NCBI RefSeq assembly: GCF_009711165.2 | Contig: NZ_WMID02000038.1 | Span: 1 to 46,990, forward strand | DNA from: Flavobacterium sp. MC2016-06 | GTDB lineage: Bacteria > Bacteroidota > Bacteroidia > Flavobacteriales > Flavobacteriaceae | Length of the DNA: 46,990 nt | Direction of reading: 5' to 3' | Shown: in pieces, positions 34,399 to 40,860 of the stretch | Layout: each line of letters starts with the position of its first letter | Numbering within the stretch: the first letter of the stretch is position 1 | Made by a program: the position numbers and the translations under genes | The notes under the pieces: model-generated | The model's input: only the letters and a program-made list of their open reading frames with translations | What the model was told of the DNA's origin: nothing | Databases searched by the model: none

Positions 34399-37119
34399 AT
34401 GTCAGATTTTAAAATAATTGGAAACCCCAATCCTGTTGTAGGTGTAGTAGAATTTTATTCCGTAAATACTTTTTTTCAGAAGATTTTACCTTTTCAGGAT
34501 TTAGCAAATTTCAATAAATCGCCTGAACCTATGGTTCAATGGGAAGTTCATGTTTTAGAACTTGGTAAATGGCGTAAAGCAAACGGAAACGAAAAAACTG
34601 GAAATCAAGTCACTTTTAAATTTCGCCACTCCAGTTTAGATCGAAAAGGTATCCGCATTTTAGCCCGAAAAGGAGAAGAAGTAGCGAGGTTTGATATAAA
34701 ACCTATATCTGCTGAAAGAGCAAAAATTGATGATGTTCAGTTATTGAACAAAAATGGCGAAAAAATAGTAGGTCGTTTATCATATGGACAAACTGTAAAA
34801 GCAAGAGTTCATTGTTTGCACATGGAAGAACAAAGAGTATATGTTACACTTTGGGAAGATGATGTAAAAGGTGCTGGACATGATAAAGCTAACGAAAAAA
34901 ATTTTATAGAAACACGATCTGGAATTGTACGATCTGGAAAAGCAGATATTGATTTTTTATTAAAGCCCAGTTTTGCAAAAATTGCGACGAAATATGGACC
35001 AGAAAAAGATAATGTTCACGAATACTATGTAACAGCTGACCAGAATAACGAAAAAATAGCGAGCAATAATATAAATGTTGATGCACTAGAAGCACCTGTA
35101 AAACCTTATAAAGGAAAGACAACGCCAAAACAGCCAGCTAAAATTAATAAACCTGTAGAACAGTCTAAAACTAATGCATCTGAAACTTCTAAAGCTGTTA
35201 AAGGCAAAATTAATTCTGTAAATATTACAGACACAGCTGGACATCAGATAAAAGGTGTATTTAAGGAAAAACAAATTAAAGTCTGGATAAATTCAGTAGG
35301 ACTGATAGGAAAAAATGTCCTTCTTAAATTATATGATGAAGATGTATTTGGCAATGATTTATTATTTTATCAAGAATTTACAATCCAATCAGATTTGCAT
35401 GCTATAGTGGTATCGCTTAATACAATTCCGAGAAGTCTGGGAGGAAATTATCTAAGTGAAGGAGCAGAACAGGAATTATTTGCAGAGGTAGAAGTGTTGC
35501 AAAATCACGCTTTTGCAAAAAGTACAGTTCTTGATGTTGATGCTACAGTTTTTAAACAAGATCCTATTGAGGTTAGTAATAAGGTTATGAAGGTTGGTGT
35601 GACAGATAGGGAAGAGAACAAAGAAAAAAATAAATGTTATTGTAATAAGGATTTTGAAGAAAAAGATGTTAGAAAATTAGTCAAGCTTTTAAAAGGAACA
35701 GAAACTATTTGGGAAGGAGTTGCTTTAAAAGGAGGGAAAAGAGCAGAATGTAATATTAGTGATAAAACCTTTGCTACTTTAACAAAAGCATTAAATGATT
35801 CATTTAAGAAATATAATATAAACACATGTGCCCAAAAAATGCATTTCCTTGCTCAAGTTTGTGAAGAAACAGGAGCTTTTGCTTTGTCTGAAGAAACGAA
35901 AGGTCAACATGCATCAAGTAATAGTATATACAAAGGCAGGGGATTATTACAGTTAACAGGAGTTAAAGGTGATAATGTAGAATTCTATAATAGCCCAGGT
36001 CCTTATAAAGATTATGCTGATCATAAAGGAGATCCGAATATTGTAAAAAACCCTATTATTGTTGCTAATAATGTTGATTATTGTATTGAGAGCGGTGCTT
36101 GGATTTGGAGCCTCAATAAAAAAATGCCGAAAGCTCCTTCTGGTGCTGTTGATAGATGGGGAGTAGAAACATCTGGAAAATCGCTTAATGAATTGGCAAT
36201 ATATGTAGACAAATATTTAGAATTAATATCTGTTTTATTAAATGGCAGAGGTAGTAACGGAATGCCTAATAACTATGAGAAAAGAGTAAATAATTATCAT
36301 TTATTGAAAACTGCTTTTTTTAAGTATAGCTGGTATCATCTTGATAAATCTAAAACTATTGATACTAAAGATATTGTTACATACCATATTTATTCGTACG
36401 GGATAATTGAAAAGCATGTTCCTAAACAAATTAAGTCTGAATATGAAGAAAGCTATAAATATGTTTATCATGATACAAATGATAATGAGCATGAGGTTTG
36501 CATTTCAGAATGGCATAAAACTAAAGAAAAAGCTAATGGGAAAAATAAAGGAACGGTAAAGCCAACACATAGTAAGATTGTTTATGATGAAATGGTAAAT
36601 GAAGGGCAAACAGAAAGGAGAATAAAATATGAAAATGGAGATATTGCAGAATATGGAGCTAATAAAGGAAAATATTTTTGGAACTTATATGAAGCATTAG
36701 ACGGAGAAATTGAATTAGTTAGAATGCCTGATTATTTAAGTATAAAAGAAATTGGAGTCATTTATTCTTTTTCAGATACTCAGCGAAGGTATACTTGTCC
36801 AAGTGCTTTTGCTGGTTTTATAGGAGCTTTGGCAGAATGCAAATTGCCGATGGTAAAAACAACGGGGAGTTGTTTTTCTGATGCAACCTGTTTTCCTAGT
36901 GTTTCTCATGTTAACGGAAAAAGTATAGATACTCAATATTTAGACAAAACAAGTGAAACCAAATTCATCAAAGCAATGAATAAGTTTCATTTTAACTTTC
37001 AGATTACGGGAACAGATGGAACTCATACATATGATAATACTACACATAAGTCTGATCATAATGATCATCTTCATTCGGGTTTTAGAGAAAGTGAAATAAT
37101 AACGATATATGAAAAATAA
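34399..37119 (+). CDS. Large dual-domain peptidoglycan-degrading effector (GH19 + LAS metallopeptidase), probably T6SS
   Basis: The protein has 906 residues and no signal peptide. Residues 1 to about 110 form a beta-rich domain (MVQWEVHVLELGKWRKANGN, then KGIRILARKGEEVARFDIKPI). Residues about 110-400 contain two further repeats with DVQLLNKNGEKIVG and INSVNITDTAGHQIKG openings, joined by a Lys/Pro linker. Residues about 450-635 match GH19 chitinase/lysozyme: MHFLAQVCEETGAF with Glu490 as likely acid, YKGRGLLQLTG, CIESGAWIWS and NNYEKRVNNYHLL. Residues about 770-906 resemble LAS/MepA-type zinc peptidases, with His837 and Asp844 in SHVNGKSID and His890/His892 in HNDHLHSGF. Together these would cut both glycan and peptide in peptidoglycan. 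Lack of a signal peptide plus a following lipoprotein gene suggests delivery into a rival's periplasm. The N-terminal likeness to the gene after vgrG supports T6SS, by inference. Confidence 0.75.
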   Translation: MSDFKIIGNPNPVVGVVEFYSVNTFFQKILPFQDLANFNKSPEPMVQWEVHVLELGKWRKANGNEKTGNQVTFKFRHSSLDRKGIRILARKGEEVARFDIKPISAERAKIDDVQLLNKNGEKIVGRLSYGQTVKARVHCLHMEEQRVYVTLWEDDVKGAGHDKANEKNFIETRSGIVRSGKADIDFLLKPSFAKIATKYGPEKDNVHEYYVTADQNNEKIASNNINVDALEAPVKPYKGKTTPKQPAKINKPVEQSKTNASETSKAVKGKINSVNITDTAGHQIKGVFKEKQIKVWINSVGLIGKNVLLKLYDEDVFGNDLLFYQEFTIQSDLHAIVVSLNTIPRSLGGNYLSEGAEQELFAEVEVLQNHAFAKSTVLDVDATVFKQDPIEVSNKVMKVGVTDREENKEKNKCYCNKDFEEKDVRKLVKLLKGTETIWEGVALKGGKRAECNISDKTFATLTKALNDSFKKYNINTCAQKMHFLAQVCEETGAFALSEETKGQHASSNSIYKGRGLLQLTGVKGDNVEFYNSPGPYKDYADHKGDPNIVKNPIIVANNVDYCIESGAWIWSLNKKMPKAPSGAVDRWGVETSGKSLNELAIYVDKYLELISVLLNGRGSNGMPNNYEKRVNNYHLLKTAFFKYSWYHLDKSKTIDTKDIVTYHIYSYGIIEKHVPKQIKSEYEESYKYVYHDTNDNEHEVCISEWHKTKEKANGKNKGTVKPTHSKIVYDEMVNEGQTERRIKYENGDIAEYGANKGKYFWNLYEALDGEIELVRMPDYLSIKEIGVIYSFSDTQRRYTCPSAFAGFIGALAECKLPMVKTTGSCFSDATCFPSVSHVNGKSIDTQYLDKTSETKFIKAMNKFHFNFQITGTDGTHTYDNTTHKSDHNDHLHSGFRESEIITIYEK

Positions 37120-37729
37120 AACAATGAAAATAAAAAAAATAATATTAATAATAGGGTTAGGACTACTTTTATCATGCAATAGAGAAACCAAAAAAGTTAA
37201 CATAAATATAAAAACTGATTCGAGTGTTAGTAGCAAAAAGTTAAGAATAAGTGACAGTCTCCTTATAGGATGTCCTAAAATTGCAGATGCCGAATTTATA
37301 AAAAACATCTATAATGAATTTGAATATTTCGATAAATATGAAAAAATATTACAAAATATAAATACAAAATATATGTTTTTTCAAAAAAAAGAAGTCATTA
37401 AAGAGGAAAAAATTAACAATATAGTTTTAAAATTAATCAAGAAAAGTTTAAAAAAAGATGATATTAAAATTGAATTGCATATTTACAAAAATAATATAAA
37501 AACAGACTCTATTTTATTCTATAAGTACGAATATGATAAAAATGTACCCGATAATATGCAAAGACTTGAATGTCTATCTTACATAGATTATGAATTATAT
37601 CTATGGCATTTAGAAACCTTTACAAACCATTCTGAAGATGCTTTAGGATTTGATACATGGGAAAAATATAAAATTGATACTAACACAGGCAAGATAATAT
37701 TGGTTGAAAAATTAAAACCATATAAATAA
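37109..37729 (+). CDS. Lipoprotein, candidate immunity protein of the dual-domain effector
   Basis: The protein has up to 206 residues and a lipobox ending GLLLSC, so it is anchored in a membrane facing the periplasm. The listed ATG overlaps the effector stop codon by 11 bp. A second ATG at 37124 gives a cleaner signal peptide (MKIKKIILIIGLGLLLSC) and a 4-bp gap, which I prefer but cannot prove. The C-terminal half (DSILFYKYEYDKNVPDN, LSYIDYELYLWHLETF, GFDTWEKYKIDTNTGKI) aligns by eye with the lipoprotein at 38885. Periplasmic lipoproteins directly after peptidoglycan-hydrolase effectors are commonly their inhibitors. That function is inferred. Confidence 0.7.
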   Translation: MKNKTMKIKKIILIIGLGLLLSCNRETKKVNINIKTDSSVSSKKLRISDSLLIGCPKIADAEFIKNIYNEFEYFDKYEKILQNINTKYMFFQKKEVIKEEKINNIVLKLIKKSLKKDDIKIELHIYKNNIKTDSILFYKYEYDKNVPDNMQRLECLSYIDYELYLWHLETFTNHSEDALGFDTWEKYKIDTNTGKIILVEKLKPYK

Positions 37730-37742
37730 AAATTTATGTCAT

Positions 37743-37844
37743 ATGGGAATTGTAATAAAGGATATCGAAATTATTGTCGAAGATAGTTCATGTAATAAAA
37801 TTTTAAATTTCATAGATAAAAACACCTGCTCCGCAAAATATTAA
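37743..37844 (+). pseudogene. Short orphan frame left of the first inverted-repeat element
   Basis: A 33-codon frame (MGIVIKDIEIIVEDSS...) follows the first lipoprotein and stops 26 bp before the REPIN-like element. It has no recognisable domain. Given the homologous effector tip on the other side of the element, it may be a remnant of the same decayed gene. It may equally be chance. Confidence 0.25.
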
Positions 37845-37870
37845 AGCAAGATATATATTATCGCAAACGC

Positions 37871-37966
37871 TGCGCAAATGTCTCCTGACTTTGCGTCCGT
37901 AAGCTAAATATTGATTTAGATAATGTCATAATAGGAATGGGCGCAAAGTCAGGAGACATTTACGCA
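37871..37966. repeat. REPIN-like inverted-repeat element 1 (CGCAAAGTCAGGAGAC type)
   Basis: Two 28-bp arms (37871-37898 and 37939-37966) are reverse complements except for two positions, with 40 bp between them. Each arm is itself a small hairpin, CGCAAA...TTTGCG around a TGTCTCCTGAC loop, as in REP sequences. The spacer holds another short palindrome (CTAAAT-ATTG-ATTTAG). GC-rich arms contrast with the AT-rich surroundings. No transposase is encoded nearby, so mobilisation would be in trans. The right arm abuts the decayed effector tip. Confidence 0.6.
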
Positions 37967-37968
37967 TC

Positions 37969-38115
37969 GGGTACTCTAAATTTTATAGTTATAACATAAA
38001 AATTAAAGGAGAAAATTTTATTCTAAAAAACGCTACTCATTTAGCAGAGTATAATCATCATTTACATATACGTAGAGACGGATACAAGCCAAATTTTAAA
38101 GAAACAAAAGAATAA
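37969..38115 (+). pseudogene. Truncated effector C-terminal tip (LAS peptidase remnant)
   Basis: An open frame of 48 codons reads GYSKFYSYNIKIKGENF and ATHLAEYNHHLHIRRDG, then stops at 38115. It aligns by eye with the last ~45 residues of the intact effector: SKFYSYNIKIKG with NKFHFNFQITG, and ATHLAEYNHHLH with TTHKSDHNDHLH. The metal-binding HxxxxxNxHLH pattern is shared. No start codon or upstream domains remain, and its left side ends at the REPIN-like element. It lies 4 bp before the lipoprotein at 38120, the usual effector-immunity spacing, so it looks like the 3' end of a lost or displaced second effector. Confidence 0.6.
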
Positions 38116-38119
38116 TTCG

Positions 38120-38851
38120 ATGAAACATATATATATAATTTTAATGTGTTTTTCTTTATTTAGCTCTTGTATGGAGCATAATGAAATAAAAAAAACTAAA
38201 AAAAACGCAAATAAAAATTTAGTTAAGCAAAAAAATGAAAATAAGGAGCCATTTAATGAGTGTTCCTTAGATTCTATAAAAATGCTGACCACAGATTATA
38301 ATGGGATTAAATTTTATACTGAAAATAGATTAAGAGGGAACGGTGTTGTCGAGTTAATAATCAAAAAAAATGTTGATATTCTTAATCTTGACAAGACTCT
38401 TTTTGGTAGTATAATATTAAATAATATTGAAGAAGAAGTATATGATATTAAACTTCCTAAAGTTATAGTTGCTCGAGAAATAATTCCTGATATTGAGCAT
38501 AGGGTATTTAGTTTTGATGCTGAGCAACCCGAAATGGATAAGGAATTTTTAATTGTTTACATAAACAAAGAAAAAAAACTTATAAGTAAAAAAGCTAATA
38601 GATATAAATTTAGTTCATGGGAAGTATATATTAAATCAGGTTTTGTACATCTAACACCTAATGTTAGTAAAACTACAAAAGAAGAGCAAATGTATTATTA
38701 TCAAGCACTAAAGATAAAGGGAGATTCTATGCAAATTAAATCGATTTCCAAAACTAGTTGTGATTATGTTGAGGAATATAAAAATGTTACAAAATGGATT
38801 AAGTGGAAAGATAATTCTTGTAAATTAATTACAATAGATTTCTGTTATTAA
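38120..38851 (+). CDS. Lipoprotein, candidate orphan immunity protein
   Basis: The protein has 243 residues and a lipoprotein signal peptide ending LFSSC. A Lys/Asn-rich linker follows, then an alpha/beta body with four cysteines (FNECSL, KTSCDY, NSCK, FCY) that could form disulfides in the periplasm. I see no similarity to the lipoproteins on either side and no known family. It follows the remnant effector tip by 4 bp, so it would be the immunity gene kept after loss of that effector. AT content is as high as in the rest of the island. The function is inferred from context only. Confidence 0.65.
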   Translation: MKHIYIILMCFSLFSSCMEHNEIKKTKKNANKNLVKQKNENKEPFNECSLDSIKMLTTDYNGIKFYTENRLRGNGVVELIIKKNVDILNLDKTLFGSIILNNIEEEVYDIKLPKVIVAREIIPDIEHRVFSFDAEQPEMDKEFLIVYINKEKKLISKKANRYKFSSWEVYIKSGFVHLTPNVSKTTKEEQMYYYQALKIKGDSMQIKSISKTSCDYVEEYKNVTKWIKWKDNSCKLITIDFCY

Positions 38852-38884
38852 GATGTATAATAAAAAAAATGAAAAAGGGTTATT

Positions 38885-39601
38885 ATGAAAAAAACAATTC
38901 TTCTTTTAACAATTCTTCTTTTAACAATTCTTCTTTTAACAATTCTTCTTTTAACAATTCTTCTTTTAATTTCTTGCAAAGAAGAAACTACGAAATCTAA
39001 GTCAAATGAAATACAAAATGCTTTGATTAATGAAAAGGTACATATTGTAAATTCTGATTCATTGATATCTAAGCCTGTATTGAAATCTGAGGAAAATATA
39101 TTTTTTGGAGACTCGATTCTAGCTAAGAAAAACTATTTTGAAAATTTAAATGGAAATAAAGGATACCAGAGATTAAAAAACCAAAATGATTCATATCAAA
39201 GTAAATATTCAAATTTTGGAAACAACGTTACTCCTGAGATTATTTCTATTGGACATCTTAAACTTAAATTTGAGAAACAATTTCTAGAAGGAAAAAAATA
39301 TAGAATTATTCTTTACACATTTCTTGATGATAAAAAGAAGGATTCATTAGAGTTTTATAGAAATGTGAGTGACTTAAAAAATGAGCCTAGTAATTATACA
39401 AGTCTATCTTATTTAAATTTTAAAGATAAAAAAATATGGCAGATTAAGTATTTTTCTTCTCCGATTGACAATTATGTAGGTTTTATCTTATATAATAAAA
39501 ATACGATAAAGGAAAATGGAAAGATTGAAATAGATTCAATTTACTATCTCGATGAATCTTTAGATGTTGAAATGGAAAAAAATAAGCTTTATTTTAATTA
39601 G
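38885..39601 (+). CDS. Lipoprotein paralogous to the 37109 product, with repeat-built signal peptide
   Basis: The protein has 238 residues. The signal peptide is MKK followed by five identical TILLL blocks and ISC, the lipobox cysteine. The mature part aligns by eye with the lipoprotein at 37109: KKDSLEFYRN with KTDSILFYKY, SLSYLNFKDKKIWQIKYF with CLSYIDYELYLWHLETF, GFILYNKNTIKENGKI with GFDTWEKYKIDTNTGKI. It starts 33 bp after the previous lipoprotein gene, so the two are probably one transcript. It is a candidate immunity paralogue that may protect against a related effector carried by other strains. Confidence 0.68.
   Translation: MKKTILLLTILLLTILLLTILLLTILLLISCKEETTKSKSNEIQNALINEKVHIVNSDSLISKPVLKSEENIFFGDSILAKKNYFENLNGNKGYQRLKNQNDSYQSKYSNFGNNVTPEIISIGHLKLKFEKQFLEGKKYRIILYTFLDDKKKDSLEFYRNVSDLKNEPSNYTSLSYLNFKDKKIWQIKYFSSPIDNYVGFILYNKNTIKENGKIEIDSIYYLDESLDVEMEKNKLYFN
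38894..38968 (+). repeat. 15-bp tandem repeat, five perfect copies, in a lipoprotein signal peptide
   Basis: The unit ACAATTCTTCTTTTA is repeated exactly five times, and each copy encodes TILLL. The copies are identical at the DNA level, which suggests recent slippage. Gain or loss of a unit keeps the frame and changes the hydrophobic core by five residues. Confidence 0.95.
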
Positions 39602-39657
39602 AAAAAAATAAAAACAATATTAAAAATAAATGTAAAAGAAATTAAGCTGAAATCTTA

Positions 39658-39795
39658 CCCTGCCCCGCTGGCGCGAGCGTCCCGCTCGTGAACGCAAAGT
39701 TGTTTCTTCTTAAAAGAAGTTTATGTATTTGCTTTAACTCATTTAGAAATTGATATACTGGGTGTGCACGAGCGGGACGCTCGCGCCAGCAGGGG
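39658..39795. repeat. REPIN-like inverted-repeat element 2 (GCGCGAGCGTCCCGCTCG type)
   Basis: Arms 39667-39690 and 39767-39790 are perfect 24-bp reverse complements separated by 76 bp. They are flanked by C-rich and G-rich ends (CCCTGCCCC, AGGGG). Each arm folds on itself (GAGCG-TCC-CGCTC), as REP units do. The AT-rich spacer has its own hairpin (CTTCTT-TT-AAGAAG type). High GC makes it stand out sharply. It lies between the last island lipoprotein gene and an XRE gene, and its sequence family differs from that of element 1. Confidence 0.65.
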
Positions 39796-39833
39796 ATTTT
39801 TAGTTATTCTTTTATTCTGAATTTCTTTTTTAA

Positions 39834-40052
39834 TTATTCAAAATCAAGCAATTCTTTTACTGATATTTCCAAACCTTTAGATAATGCAAGCAAATAAAGA
39901 TAAGTAGGATTAAATTCGCCTGCTTCAACTTTATGGATAGATTGCTGATCTTTAAGTATCAGTAATCCTAATTTAGCTTGCGATAATCCTTTGGTATTTC
40001 TAAGCTCTTTAATCCTAGTACCTAAACGCTTTAATTCTTCTGAGTTATCCAC
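39834..40052 (-). CDS. Small XRE-family helix-turn-helix regulator
   Basis: The 72-residue protein is a single HTH_3 domain: LGTRIKELRNTKGLSQAKLGLLI (about 10-32) then KDQQSIHKVEAGEFNPTYLYLLALSKGLEISVKELLDFE. Nothing is fused to it. It is 82 bp downstream of a second XRE gene in the same direction. It may regulate the island or the neighbouring small gene; the target is unknown. Confidence 0.85.
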   Translation of the reverse strand: MDNSEELKRLGTRIKELRNTKGLSQAKLGLLILKDQQSIHKVEAGEFNPTYLYLLALSKGLEISVKELLDFE

Positions 40053-40134
40053 TTTTTAAAATTTCAGAAAATTTGCGTTTTCTATTTATCTCAACATACT
40101 ATTATAGTCTGTTGTTTAAAGTTTTCCGCATATT

Positions 40135-40377
40135 TTATAGATTTTCAGAAAATATTTTACCTATTAATATACTTGATTCTATTTTCAATGAATCAGCTAT
40201 CGAAAAAAGCAAGCTAATAGTAATATTCTGTTTCCCTTTTTCAATTCGTTGAATAGTCCTTACATCAACATTACATAATGTTGACAATTGTTCTTGTGTA
40301 ATTTTTTCTTTTCTTCTGAGTTCTCCGATCAATAAACCTAATTTAATAAGTTCTAACTCGTATTTATTCTTTTCCAC
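40135..40377 (-). CDS. Small XRE-family helix-turn-helix regulator, divergent from 40468
   Basis: The 80-residue protein is a single HTH domain: LGLLIGELRRKEKITQEQLSTLCNVDVRTIQRIEKGKQNITISLLFSIADSLKI. It faces the gene at 40468 across 90 bp containing a perfect 16-bp palindrome, the layout of an autoregulated repressor and its divergent target. The two XRE proteins share only the general fold. Confidence 0.85.
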   Translation of the reverse strand: MEKNKYELELIKLGLLIGELRRKEKITQEQLSTLCNVDVRTIQRIEKGKQNITISLLFSIADSLKIESSILIGKIFSENL

Positions 40378-40411
40378 AAATCAAATCTATTAAACTGTAT
40401 AAAAAAATAGC

Positions 40412-40427
40412 ACGACATATATGTCGT
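40412..40427. promoter_or_regulatory. Perfect 16-bp palindrome ACGACATATATGTCGT, candidate XRE operator
   Basis: ACGACATA/TATGTCGT is a gapless palindrome midway between two divergent starts (40377 and 40468). It lies 17 bp upstream of the -7 box of the plus-strand gene, so a bound dimer would cover the -33 region. Confidence 0.55.
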
Positions 40428-40443
40428 ATGTAAAATATAGTAT

Positions 40444-40451
40444 TATATTTG
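40444..40451 (+). promoter_or_regulatory. -7 box TATATTTG upstream of the small gene at 40468
   Basis: Perfect TAnnTTTG, 16 bp before the ATG at 40468. The transcript leader must be very short. Confidence 0.55.
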
Positions 40452-40467
40452 CCAAAAATATACTCTT

Positions 40468-40809
40468 ATGCAAACATCAGAAATCAAAACCATAGAATAT
40501 CTAAGAAAATTAAGTACCATATATTTCACTACTCTAAAACCTGACAATGACAAAACAAAAGTTAATACTGCTCAAATTAAGTTTACAAATTATTATGAAC
40601 TGGGCTGTACAATTACCGAAATGCTGAAATTATGTATTTTGGCGCAAGATTATAATTCAAATAAAATTTCTGAAACGAACAAAAATAAACCAATTGATGT
40701 GTCTGCTATTTTAGAAATGGTGTTAGAAATATTTCCTTTGAATGAATTTGAGTTTTTAAGTGACCTTAGTGAAATGCTTGCTGAGGATTCTAACAATGTC
40801 TGCGAATAA
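40468..40809 (+). CDS. Small protein of unknown function, controlled region shared with XRE gene
   Basis: The 113-residue protein is soluble, acidic at the C-terminus and mostly helical, with no signal peptide or membrane segment. I recognise no family. Notable stretches are NTAQIKFTNYYELGCTITEMLKLCILAQDYN and VLEIFPLNEFEFLSDLSEMLAE. It ends in a strong bidirectional terminator shared with the OmpA-family gene. The divergent XRE repressor and palindrome suggest regulated expression. Confidence 0.7.
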   Translation: MQTSEIKTIEYLRKLSTIYFTTLKPDNDKTKVNTAQIKFTNYYELGCTITEMLKLCILAQDYNSNKISETNKNKPIDVSAILEMVLEIFPLNEFEFLSDLSEMLAEDSNNVCE

Positions 40810-40811
40810 AA

Positions 40812-40844
40812 AAAGCCCTTTTCTAAAATTTAGAAAAGGGCTTT
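40812..40844. terminator. Bidirectional terminator between 40468 gene and OmpA-family gene
   Basis: A perfect 14-bp stem (40812-40825 with 40831-40844; AAAGCCCTTTTCTA and its complement) around a 5-nt loop, with A- and T-rich flanks on both sides. Confidence 0.85.
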
Positions 40845-40860
40845 GATTTTAAAATTTTAT

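Noticed and set aside
37861..37970. CRISPR-like repeat unit near 37.9 kb
   Set aside because: There is only one inverted pair, no direct repeats with spacers and no cas gene. The structure fits a REPIN-like element.
39658..39795. GC-rich inverted repeat as a simple terminator of the last lipoprotein gene
   Set aside because: The arms are 76 bp apart and each folds alone, which is typical of mobile REP pairs. It may still stop transcription, but that does not explain its structure.
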